In this document: positions 38,028 to 44,864 of the stretch, piece after piece
Layout of the letters: every line of letters begins with the position of its first letter
How positions within the stretch are numbered: the stretch's first letter is position 1
IMG/VR virus record: IMGVR_UViG_3300035168_000117
Span: 1 to 58,072 of that record
Source: a virus
Direction: 5' to 3' (one strand)
Length of the DNA: 58,072 nt
Notes under the pieces: generated by a model
What the model was told of the DNA's origin: nothing
Database searches by the model: none
Seen by the model: the letters and a program-made list of their open reading frames with translations, nothing else
Made by a program: the position numbers and the translations under genes

Positions 38028-38102
38028 TGGAGCCCTAGGCAGGATTTGAACCTGCGACCCGCCCCTTACGAAGGGGCCGCTCTACCACTGAGCTACACGG
38101 GC
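38028..38102 (-). tRNA. tRNA-Thr (anticodon CGT)
   Basis: On the minus strand the cloverleaf begins GCCCGTGTAGCTCAGTGG at 38102. It has D-arm GCTC/GAGC, a 5-bp anticodon stem GCCCC/GGGGC with loop TTCGTAA (CGT, threonine ACG codon), and T-arm GCAGG-TTCAAAT-CCTGC. U73 is followed by an encoded CCA at 38030-38028. The acceptor stem has mismatches at pairs 5-68 and 6-67, so charging efficiency is uncertain. It is a phage-carried complete tRNA, distinct from the truncated tRNA-Gly at att. Confidence 0.9.
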
Positions 38103-38111
38103 AGAATTGAA

Positions 38112-38495
38112 GACCGCCCCGCGCGTTTCCCGGCCTAGGAAACTGAGAGCGCGCGGGGCAGGTCAACCCACCATTCCTGGCAGGGAATGCTTTCGAGACG
38201 CCGGGGCCATAATTGCAGCTATACGCCCCAGGAGACGCAGCGGCATGCTGCCAGCCATCTGCTTGCCGGCGTCGCCGCCGACTGCCGTCTCGAAACCTTC
38301 CTGCCTGCGTCGCGGCTCGGAGAGTATGGGGGCTCTCCGATCGCCAAAGCCATGGTGCGTTAATTCGCCGGCTCTCGCCGTGGCCGCAGGCACTATATGA
38401 ATTCTCGCGCTTTCAGCCTCCTGTGGGAGCGCCTCGCGCGTCGGTTCTTGGGTTCTAGGCAGCTCGTTGAACACCGAAAAACAACGAGGTCCTAG
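38112..38495. ncRNA. hairpin-rich non-coding region; candidate structured RNA
   Basis: About 400 bp between the tRNA and the gene at 38505 have no coding-like frame but hold many perfect inverted repeats. They are 38112-38125/38150-38164 (14 bp, one bulge); CATTCC/GGAATG at 38172-38189; TTTCGAGACG/CGTCTCGAAA at 38191-38200 and 38286-38295; GGGGC/GCCCC at 38203-38229 inside it; GCAGC/GCTGC at 38237-38251; TCGGAGAG/CTCTCCGA at 38317-38340; and a 12-bp two-part stem at 38455-38495. The long-range 10-bp helix enclosing smaller hairpins suggests a folded RNA rather than simple terminators. The strand is not certain; minus would be co-transcribed with the tRNA. A 103-aa minus-strand frame here uses rare AGA/ATA/TTA codons and is rejected. 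Confidence 0.45.
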
Positions 38496-38504
38496 GGGGC
38501 GGCT

Positions 38505-38819
38505 TTACGCCCCTTGCAAAGCGTGCGCGCTGCGCGCGCCGGCGGCGATCGGAGCGCCTGGGTTGTTCCGGCAGAAGCTGCGATGTCGCGCCTCGGCTGC
38601 ATCTTTCGGCGCTGCAGCGTCGAAGTCCGCCAAGATCGCGGAGCGGTCGAAGCTCGCCTTGTTCCCGTCGGCAAGCAATTCCTCGAGGAGGTCCTTGAGG
38701 AGCGGATAGTTCCCAGAGCAGCCGAGGGTTCCGCAGAGCTCCCGGGCAACCGCGCCGGGGCTGCGCCCGGGCGTCGATTCCAGTTCGATCAGTTCTTCGA
38801 TCTGCGGCCGCTTGTCCAT
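38505..38819 (-). CDS. hypothetical phage protein (104 aa)
   Basis: ATG 38819 has AGGAG upstream. The product (MDKRPQIEELIELESTPGRS, PGAVARELCGTLGCSGNYPL, LKDLLEELLADGNKASFDRS) is acidic and helical and could contain an HTH, ending in an Ala/Arg tail. It is the last protein gene of the early block before the structured region. Family unknown. Confidence 0.68.
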   Translation of the reverse strand: MDKRPQIEELIELESTPGRSPGAVARELCGTLGCSGNYPLLKDLLEELLADGNKASFDRSAILADFDAAAPKDAAEARHRSFCRNNPGAPIAAGARSAHALQGA

Positions 38820-38876
38820 GTGGGGGTGCTCCTGCTGTGTCGGGCGCGCTGCGCGCGCCGCCCACCCGGCCCTACA

Positions 38877-39023
38877 TCAGAGCTCCGCGAGGGTCGCGAG
38901 GTTTCGGGCCGGGCAGGCGAAGGGAACGAGCGGTTCAGCTTCCTGTCCGGGGTCGACGACCGTCCAGGTGCCATGGCTTTGTGACGTTGCCCGGAAGACG
39001 CAGAGCGTCCGGGGCGTAGCCAT
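38877..39023 (-). CDS. possible small protein (48 aa)
   Basis: A 48-codon frame from ATG 39023 encodes MATPRTLCVFRATSQSHGTW with VVDPGQEAEPLVPFACPARN. Composition is protein-like, unlike the surrounding shadow frames, but the ribosome site is poor (GGAG touches the ATG). It fills an otherwise empty 320-bp gap. Function unknown. Confidence 0.35.
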   Translation of the reverse strand: MATPRTLCVFRATSQSHGTWTVVDPGQEAEPLVPFACPARNLATLAEL

Positions 39024-39139
39024 CTCCGATCAAGCTCTCGCGCGAGGGGCGCATTCTTTGAGGCTTCGCTGGCACCCTCAATCGCTGAACCGCTCGAAAC
39101 TGATGGGGCGCTCCGCGCCCGCGGGGTTCTGGCCGCCTC

Positions 39140-39511
39140 TCAGTGCCTCAGGCACAGCGGTGACCTTATCTCGGGCGCGAGAATTGCCGTTTTTGTCTCG
39201 CTCCGGCAACGAGTTTTTCCCGCGATATCTTCGGCGCGGCCGCGCTGCAGGGGCCGAACGACCTCGGATTTCGGGGATATTGCGGGCCGTTCGATATCTT
39301 CGCGGAATCTGAGTTCAAGTCGCTGTTTTTCCCGCGGCGCCCAACGCGCTTCGAATCCGCCGGCGTCGGGAGGGAGCGCCCCGCGCTTCCGCAGGATGGC
39401 GGCGGCATAGAGGCAGGCATGCAGCGCCATGAGATCGCCGGCGGCGACGCGCGGGTCTCCCACCATGCGCTCGTCGAGGCGGTGTTCGCGGATGATGGCG
39501 GCGCGCGTCAT
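39140..39511 (-). CDS. hypothetical phage protein (123 aa)
   Basis: ATG 39511 overlaps the upstream stop; the frame beyond it is the shadow of the next gene. The product (MTRAAIIREHRLDERMVGDP, RVAAGDLMALHACLYAAAIL) has a helical N-terminal half and a basic, less ordered C-terminal half. It belongs to a coupled trio with 39508 and 39849. No family is recognised. Confidence 0.62.
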   Translation of the reverse strand: MTRAAIIREHRLDERMVGDPRVAAGDLMALHACLYAAAILRKRGALPPDAGGFEARWAPREKQRLELRFREDIERPAISPKSEVVRPLQRGRAEDIAGKTRCRSETKTAILAPEIRSPLCLRH

Positions 39512-39852
39512 TTCCTGCCGCCCCTCTCGCGCCCATAGGCCGCGCGGACGCGCCGATTGATCTCGACGAGCAGCATGGCGTCTTTGAGCGCTCCCGTGAA
39601 CCCTCGATGCTCCATCGCGTCGAGAGCGACCTTCAGCCATCCGCGGACAAAGATGTCGCTCTCCTTTTCGAGAGCAGCCGAGATGATGCGCCTCGCCTTG
39701 GCGTAGCCGGCGCCCTCGCGGCCGAAGCAGAACCCTTCCTTCGCGCATTCCCCGGCGTCTGAGCACGCCGGCGGATAGCCATGGCAGAGCGCCATCGCCG
39801 CGCCGTAGGCTTCTGGCTCCGCATCGTGCGAGATATCGGGGCCGGCGCTCAC
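39508..39852 (-). CDS. hypothetical cysteine-containing protein (114 aa)
   Basis: The product has CHGYPPACSDAGECAKEGFC in its N-terminal third, with four cysteines that could bind a metal or form disulfides. Helices follow (YAKARRIISAALEKESDIFV, LKDAMLLVEINRRVRAAYG). It is coupled to both neighbours. Role unknown. Confidence 0.68.
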   Translation of the reverse strand: MSAGPDISHDAEPEAYGAAMALCHGYPPACSDAGECAKEGFCFGREGAGYAKARRIISAALEKESDIFVRGWLKVALDAMEHRGFTGALKDAMLLVEINRRVRAAYGRERGGRK

Positions 39853-40496
39853 GGGCGCACCCCGTCTCTAATCACGCCCTCGAGGATGACGCGCATCGCC
39901 GCGTCGACACGGCGGTTCGCCGCCGCGCGCGAGCAATTCAGCGTCAAGCATTCTCGGCTGAAGGCCCAATTTCTGGCCTCGCACTCGATCCATAGGCGGA
40001 GCGCTGTTCGCGCGTTGTCATGTTCTGGTGCGCCGAGATAGCGCATCGGCCAATAGATCGCCTCTTCGATGCGGGAGATTTCTCGATCGCCGCCGACCCC
40101 CATGTGCGCCAGCGGCGCGCCGCCGGCGCGCGCCTGCTTTGCGCCGGCCTGCAACGCCGTCACCTGGTCCGAAAACTCGACCTCCGTCGCGTAGAGCGCG
40201 GGGTCGGGCCAGAAGCTGCGCATTGCGCCAGGCCCGACACGGCGGACCAATCGCTCGCACCCGCGCGCGGCCTCACGCAGCCGGACCCGGACATGCTCGA
40301 CCGTCCATTGGAGCTCCGCAGTCCTGATCACAGACGACGCCAGCAGCCGCGCCGCCCGTTCCGGGCTGAAGCGGCCGTCAGCGTCTTCCGAAAAGTCTGA
40401 CATCGCGGCCATGTCAGATGACATTTCTGACAGGACGCCATCATCACGCTTGGCGCGCTCAAATCCGCGCATTGTGGATTTCGCTTTTCCTGCCAT
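39849..40496 (-). CDS. HTH-containing early protein (215 aa)
   Basis: The C-terminal half (IEEAIYWPMRYLGAPEHDNA, RTALRLWIECEARNWAFSRE, CLTLNCSRAAANRRVDAAMR) resembles small phage proteins with a sigma-like or HTH end that recur in alphaproteobacterial prophages. The N-terminal part is charged. It may be a late-gene activator or terminase-adjacent regulator, but this is only inferred from its place between replication and packaging genes. Confidence 0.65.
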   Translation of the reverse strand: MAGKAKSTMRGFERAKRDDGVLSEMSSDMAAMSDFSEDADGRFSPERAARLLASSVIRTAELQWTVEHVRVRLREAARGCERLVRRVGPGAMRSFWPDPALYATEVEFSDQVTALQAGAKQARAGGAPLAHMGVGGDREISRIEEAIYWPMRYLGAPEHDNARTALRLWIECEARNWAFSRECLTLNCSRAAANRRVDAAMRVILEGVIRDGVRP

Positions 40497-40562
40497 CGCT
40501 TATCTCGTAATTCCCTGGAGCGGATCAAAACTCGAAAACTGACATCAGCGCTTTGCCGGCTG

Positions 40563-41888
40563 TCAGAACAGCGGCTCGTCCATCCGGATCGGCGGCGGCG
40601 GTTCCTCCCGCTGTTCGCCGCGCGCGTTCCCGGCGCTGTCCGGCCGGCGCGCGAATCCGCGCACCTTTTTCCCGGTCAGCCATACGAACGGATTTTGCCG
40701 CATGATGATGTTGAGCTGCATCAGCCGCTCCCCGTGTCGCTTCATCGCCTGCGACAGCTTGTCCTGCCGCTTCTTCGGATCTGCCTCATCGGCGCCGTCA
40801 AACGCCATGCCGGCGAAGACCTCGCCGAGCCGCTTCCACTTCACGACGCGCGTTCCCGCCGGCAGGCCGAGCGCTGGCGGCGCGTCCTCGCCGTGGTCGC
40901 TGAGCGCGCGATAGATCGCGCGCAAGAAAACCTCGCATTGCGGAGTCAGTCGCGTCCCGGCATCCGTCGCCTTCGCGGTCTCTCCCGGCTCGCCATCCGT
41001 GTTCGGCTCCCGGACGACGCAGCTCGTCACCGCCTCGCCGTCGGAGTCCTTTCCGATCTCGACGGCGGGCAGAACGAAGCGCCATTTCCGGCCGCTCTCG
41101 CCGTCCTTCTGCTTCGCCAGCTCGATCTCTCGAATAGCGCGCCGGTCAACGTCCATTTCATCGAGCTTCTCGACCTTCAGGACCGAGTCCAGATTGGCGA
41201 GGATCGAGGTGTGGCCGCGCGGCTTCTGCCCGCCCGAGTTCATATGGTGGACCAGCATCACAGCGCAGGCGCATTCCTGCGCGATGCGCTCGCAGCGCGC
41301 CAAGACGGGCCCGACGTCTTTCGAGGAGTTCTCATCAGCCCCTGGCGTCGCCGTCGAAAGCGTGTCGATGACGACGAGCTCCAAAGGGCTGTCGAAGGTC
41401 GAAGCCCAATGCTTCGCCTCTGCGATCAGCGCCGTCGTCGCGTCATCGCCGGCATAGAGATCGACCGGCGCCGGGAGGAGCACGAAGGGCAGCTCGACCT
41501 GCGACTCGAGCCCATGCTCGATGCGATATGCCCTGAGACGTTTCTTGATCCCGCGGCCGCCCTCTCCGGCCTGATAGACGACGCCGCCGCGCCGAACCTT
41601 TGCGCCGAACCATGGCACGCCTCGGACGATCGCCATCGCGAGGTCGATCGCGAGAAAGCTCTTCCCGGATTGTGAGGCGCCGACCATCATCGTGCGCTCG
41701 CCTCGCGTGATGACACCCTTTACGAGCCATTCATGCTCCGGGCCCGGCATGTCCAGCTCCGTCCAGCGGACGGCACGGAACTTCGACTGATACGGCGGCG
41801 GACGCAGGTAGGGCTCGCTTGTCAGAATAAACTCTTCAAGCGTCTGGGGCTGCGGGAGCGGGTCTAGGACGGTAGGCGCTGCGCTCAT
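40563..41888 (-). CDS. RepA-type AAA/RecA-like ATPase, putative replicative helicase
   Basis: I place the start at ATG 41888 (MSAAPTVLDPLPQPQTLEEF), coupled to the HNH gene. The 441-aa product has Walker A MMVGASQSGKSFLAIDLAMA (residues about 67-80), Walker B LELVVIDTLSTATPGADEN and a sensor region AVMLVHHMNSGGQKPRGHT. These are the signatures of AAA_25/RepA hexameric helicases. It would unwind DNA in phage replication together with the CHC2 primase at 46420. The C-terminal 120 residues may hold a winged-helix module. Confidence 0.88.
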   Translation of the reverse strand: MSAAPTVLDPLPQPQTLEEFILTSEPYLRPPPYQSKFRAVRWTELDMPGPEHEWLVKGVITRGERTMMVGASQSGKSFLAIDLAMAIVRGVPWFGAKVRRGGVVYQAGEGGRGIKKRLRAYRIEHGLESQVELPFVLLPAPVDLYAGDDATTALIAEAKHWASTFDSPLELVVIDTLSTATPGADENSSKDVGPVLARCERIAQECACAVMLVHHMNSGGQKPRGHTSILANLDSVLKVEKLDEMDVDRRAIREIELAKQKDGESGRKWRFVLPAVEIGKDSDGEAVTSCVVREPNTDGEPGETAKATDAGTRLTPQCEVFLRAIYRALSDHGEDAPPALGLPAGTRVVKWKRLGEVFAGMAFDGADEADPKKRQDKLSQAMKRHGERLMQLNIIMRQNPFVWLTGKKVRGFARRPDSAGNARGEQREEPPPPIRMDEPLF

Positions 41889-42283
41889 TCTGCCGCCCTC
41901 CCGCGCGCAACCTCGCGCGCCACCGCCGCGCGCGTCTCCTTGCGCAGCGCCGCCAGCGCATCGGCATGCGCCCGCAGCGTCGCCTCCACGGCTGAGATAT
42001 TGCCGAATGCGGCGACAAGCTCGGCGTCGCCGAGATCGGCGAGCATCAGCGCCGCCTGCACGATCATCTCGCGCGAGGCGACCGAATGGCCGCGCACATT
42101 GTTGCAGGCCGCATGAGCCGGAAACACCAGCCCGAGCGCGGTCGCGCGCGGCAGGGCCCGCGAGAACGTTTGCGGCGTGAAATGATCGGCGGTATGCGCC
42201 TCGACGATCGCGCCGCCGCAGATCACGCAGCGATCGGGGAAGCGCGCGGAGATGCGCCGCGCTGCGCGTCCTTTCGCGCTCAT
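41885..42283 (-). CDS. HNH-like nuclease domain protein (132 aa)
   Basis: From ATG 42283 the sequence has FPDRCVICGGAIVEAHTADH, with a CxxC zinc pair and histidines, followed by GLVFPAHAACNNVRGHSVA. This is the shape of a compact HNH fold. The C-terminal half is helical. Genes of this kind sit in many phage replication blocks. Active-site completeness is uncertain because the central catalytic HH pair is spaced unusually. Confidence 0.68.
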   Translation of the reverse strand: MSAKGRAARRISARFPDRCVICGGAIVEAHTADHFTPQTFSRALPRATALGLVFPAHAACNNVRGHSVASREMIVQAALMLADLGDAELVAAFGNISAVEATLRAHADALAALRKETRAAVAREVARGRAAE

Positions 42284-42375
42284 TCGGCCGGGCCCCTCCG
42301 TAGCGCCGCATCGAGCCGCGCGCCGCGGCAAATCGACAGGAACCGGATGGGCTCTATGTCATGGGCTCCCGCCAT
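42280..42375 (-). CDS. coupled mini-gene (31 aa)
   Basis: A 31-codon frame (MAGAHDIEPIRFLSICRGAR at the start) begins in a TGATG overlap with the nuclease-like gene and ends in an ATGA overlap with the HNH gene. It exactly fills the gap between them. Exact coupling at both ends is the support. Unknown function; it may mainly serve to couple translation. Confidence 0.45.
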   Translation of the reverse strand: MAGAHDIEPIRFLSICRGARLDAALRRGPAE

Positions 42376-43136
42376 CAGAGCAGCGCCCCTGTCGTCGCGG
42401 GCGCCCACTTTTCTTTATCGGCGAGGATCTGCTCCCACGCCGTCGGATGCTGCGCCTTGAAGTCCGGTATGCGAGGCCCTGCGACATAGCCGCCCTCCCC
42501 CTTCACCAGCCATCCGGTGTAGGGATCGGTCCAGCGCGTCGGGGAGAGCCGGAGCGCCTTGAAGTCGTTCCGCGTCACCGGGCGCTCGGAGAGCAAGATC
42601 GCGAGCTTGATCGCTTGGATCTTCCAATGCGTCAGAGCGACCGGAGCGGACGCGCCGGCGACCACATCCGGGACATATTCGGGGAGAGCGAGGCGCTTCG
42701 CCGGGCACCAGTCGTGCCAGTGCTTATCCGTCCATTCCCTCGCACCATCCGGAAGGTCCGGCAACATGGCCGGACCTTGAACCGAATATCGTCTTTCCTC
42801 GCGCGGGCGCGGCGGTCGGCACGAGATCACCGTGACGCCGAGCGCGGCGCAGATCGGCGCCAGCCCTTTGGTCGCATCCGCCGGCACCAGCACAGCGCGA
42901 TAATCAGGACCATCGACGCACCAATGGTCCGATGCGCCATGCAGCGCCTGGCAGAGCACGGTCGGGTTCAGAGCGAGCTTTGCCTCGATCCCGATCTGAG
43001 CGCCGTCCGAAGAGCGAACTAGAACGATATCGAAGCCGCAGGTCTCGGCATAGGCGACCCACCCATTCTCGCGCCGCGCGACTTCCTCGAGGAACGCGGC
43101 GCATAGATCGGTTTCTTTGGCGAAGAGCTTGCTCAT
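42375..43136 (-). CDS. putative PD-(D/E)XK nuclease-fold protein (253 aa)
   Basis: Residues about 30-60 read YAETCGFDIVLVRSSDGAQI then GIEAKLALNP. A D followed by ExK is the core of the restriction-endonuclease fold, and a helical context and second strand (YRAVLVPADATKGLAPICAA) follow. The C-terminal half (THWKIQAIKLAILLSERPVT, then a GYVAGPRIPDF end) may be a winged helix. It could be a phage nuclease for recombination or host DNA degradation. The motif is visible; the exact family is not assigned. Confidence 0.65.
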   Translation of the reverse strand: MSKLFAKETDLCAAFLEEVARRENGWVAYAETCGFDIVLVRSSDGAQIGIEAKLALNPTVLCQALHGASDHWCVDGPDYRAVLVPADATKGLAPICAALGVTVISCRPPRPREERRYSVQGPAMLPDLPDGAREWTDKHWHDWCPAKRLALPEYVPDVVAGASAPVALTHWKIQAIKLAILLSERPVTRNDFKALRLSPTRWTDPYTGWLVKGEGGYVAGPRIPDFKAQHPTAWEQILADKEKWAPATTGALL

Positions 43137-43336
43137 GCGCTCTCCTTTGCCTTCGCGCGGCGCCGCTCATTCCGCAGCGCGTGAAGGACTCGCGCGACTT
43201 GGCGCTCGTACATGCCCAGCGCGTAAGCGATCTCGCAGGAATCAAGGCCGAGTTCGAAAAAGCTCGTCTCGATCGCGGCGACACTCGCGCTGCGCCGGTC
43301 ATCAGGCATGAGCAGATAGGAATCGTCGAGCGCCAT
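43133..43336 (-). CDS. small HTH-like protein (67 aa)
   Basis: ATG 43336 begins MALDDSYLLMPDDRRSASVA. Residues about 33-55 (SCEIAYALGMYERQVARVLH) look like an HTH, and the end is basic (NERRRAKAKE). It is coupled to the next gene by ATGA at 43133. It is probably a small DNA-binding early protein. Confidence 0.65.
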   Translation of the reverse strand: MALDDSYLLMPDDRRSASVAAIETSFFELGLDSCEIAYALGMYERQVARVLHALRNERRRAKAKESA

Positions 43337-43662
43337 TATGCAGTCTCCCTCTCCCGCTTCCTTCGCTTCAACCTCGACCCGGCCCGCATCACCGTGACGA
43401 GCGCGTGGTCTCTGAACGCGTATTTCACGCCGCCGCTCACCAGACTCCTGGCGCCAGCATTCGCCGCATCGGCGCAGTCCCGCATCAGCGTCTCTTTGAC
43501 TCGCTCGATGAGCGCAGGCTCTTCCTGCTCGAGCAAAACGACCAGCGCGGAATCGCTGAACACGCGCACGGTCGCCGGCCGCAGCCGCTGGCGAGCGGCC
43601 TCGATATCGAAGCCCTCGACGCGTTCCAGGTAACGGAGGATGGCGTGTGGCGCGATCATCAT
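43336..43662 (-). CDS. hypothetical early protein (108 aa)
   Basis: The product (MMIAPHAILRYLERVEGFDI, EAARQRLRPATVRVFSDSAL, KYAFRDHALVTVMRAGSRLK) matches a small uncharacterised phage type that starts with HAILRYLERV. That start resembles the DUF4258/RelE-like small alpha-beta folds sometimes seen in toxins, but without a partner gene I do not call it one. It is coupled upstream at 43659. Confidence 0.65.
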   Translation of the reverse strand: MMIAPHAILRYLERVEGFDIEAARQRLRPATVRVFSDSALVVLLEQEEPALIERVKETLMRDCADAANAGARSLVSGGVKYAFRDHALVTVMRAGSRLKRRKRERETA

Positions 43663-43808
43663 GGCGCGACTGCCCTCCCCTGCCGGCGTGCCGCCTTGGC
43701 GCGCGCTCTGGCGCGCCGAAGCATTTTCGATGGTGTCCGCACGATGATGACCTCCCGAGTGAATGACCGCCCGTCACGCCGGAACTGAAACCTCACGCGG
43801 CTGATCAT
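43659..43808 (-). CDS. small basic protein (49 aa)
   Basis: ATG 43808 overlaps the upstream stop. The product is strongly basic (MISRVRFQFRRDGRSFTREV, then MLRRARARAKAARRQG) and may bind nucleic acid. The longer frame upstream is a shadow of the next gene and is not used. Confidence 0.5.
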   Translation of the reverse strand: MISRVRFQFRRDGRSFTREVIIVRTPSKMLRRARARAKAARRQGRAVAP

Positions 43809-44566
43809 CAGAATTTTCGCTCGCGCTCCATGCGCCGCAGGCATTCCTCCGGCGTCTCGTTCGGAAGAAGGTCGTAGCCGCAACCGACGCAGCCACCCTT
43901 CCACGATCCCGAGCGTTCGCCGACCTCGCCGTTGAACGTCACGTCGATGCTGCGCCTGATCCTGCGCGGGAACGAGAGCCACATGAACCAGCGCCACCGG
44001 CACTCGTATTCGTCGACCACCACCGTCGCGATGCGCTCCTGGATCTCGCCCGAATGCAGGACGTAGCGATAGGGGAGCTCGACGCGCCAGCGCGGCAATT
44101 CGCTGATGAAGAACCATCTGTCCTGATCGCTCGCAGGGAGTCCGATCGGCGGTTCGCCGTGCTTCGCCCGAAGGCTCGCGAGTTCGCTGATCCACGATCG
44201 CCCATCCGCAGCGAGGATCGAATGACGATAGAACTCCCATGCCCACGGGAAGTGAACGATCTTCGTCCTCGCGCCCCAATGCAGGTGAACGCAGGACAGG
44301 TTGTCCTTGTCTAGCGAGAAGCCCCACGAGTCGGACATATCGTCGACGGGCTTGCGAGGGGCGATCGGCAGGCGAATGAAAAAGTTCGGCCAGCCGATAT
44401 GGACATGCAGGCTCCAATGGCCGTCATCGTATTCCCAATTGATGAGATCGAGCGCGATTCCGAATCCGCCGGTGATCTCGACGTTGCGCGACTTCAGCCG
44501 CCACGCGCGCCCTCTGTCGACAAGGCGGAATCCGGAAGCCTTCAAGAGCGTGTCGACGAATGCCAT
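43808..44566 (-). CDS. conserved-looking phage protein with C-terminal zinc knuckle (252 aa)
   Basis: The product is rich in aromatic residues (LINWEYDDGHWSLHVHIGWP, HFPWAWEFYRHSILAADG, YECRWRWFMWLSFPRRIRRS) and ends with GCVGCGYDLLPNETPEECLR, which may bind zinc. The protein type seems common in Hyphomicrobiales phages, always uncharacterised. No enzymatic motif is seen. It lies in the early operon. Confidence 0.75.
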   Translation of the reverse strand: MAFVDTLLKASGFRLVDRGRAWRLKSRNVEITGGFGIALDLINWEYDDGHWSLHVHIGWPNFFIRLPIAPRKPVDDMSDSWGFSLDKDNLSCVHLHWGARTKIVHFPWAWEFYRHSILAADGRSWISELASLRAKHGEPPIGLPASDQDRWFFISELPRWRVELPYRYVLHSGEIQERIATVVVDEYECRWRWFMWLSFPRRIRRSIDVTFNGEVGERSGSWKGGCVGCGYDLLPNETPEECLRRMERERKF

Positions 44567-44588
44567 TTCACCTTCTCCTATGTGAAAA

Positions 44589-44864
44589 CTATCGCCGCCG
44601 TGACGACGAATAATCGCGCGGCTGATCGCCCAGATCCTCCAGCGTCGCGCGCATCGCCGCCACGATCTGCGGCTTCCGCGTTTCGAACAGCACGAGCAAC
44701 CTCACGATCACATCGAGCCGCACCTCTCGATGCGAGCCCCATGGCGCGCGATGCTCCGTTGTGTCTTTGTGCATATTCTGCAACTCGTCGAGGATCTGGT
44801 CGTAGCTGTAGCGCCTCGGCGAGGTCGCGACTTCGTGCGCTCGTTCGGCGGGTGTGCTGCTCAT
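44589..44864 (-). CDS. hypothetical early protein (91 aa)
   Basis: From ATG 44864 (ATGA overlap with the upstream methyltransferase gene) the product reads MSSTPAERAHEVATSPRRYS with YDQILDELQNMHKDTTEHRA. It is helical and charged, ending in an Arg/Ser tail. No family is recognised. Confidence 0.62.
   Translation of the reverse strand: MSSTPAERAHEVATSPRRYSYDQILDELQNMHKDTTEHRAPWGSHREVRLDVIVRLLVLFETRKPQIVAAMRATLEDLGDQPRDYSSSRRR

Noticed and set aside
38163-38474. 103-aa minus-strand frame in the structured region.
   Set aside because: It uses AGA, ATA and TTA codons that real genes here avoid, has no ribosome site, and the DNA is dominated by inverted repeats.
43133-43808. Toxin-antitoxin pair from the small HTH gene and the HAILRYLERV protein.
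   Set aside because: Gene order and sizes allow it, but no toxin motif or typical antitoxin domain is visible; they are part of a longer coupled early chain.
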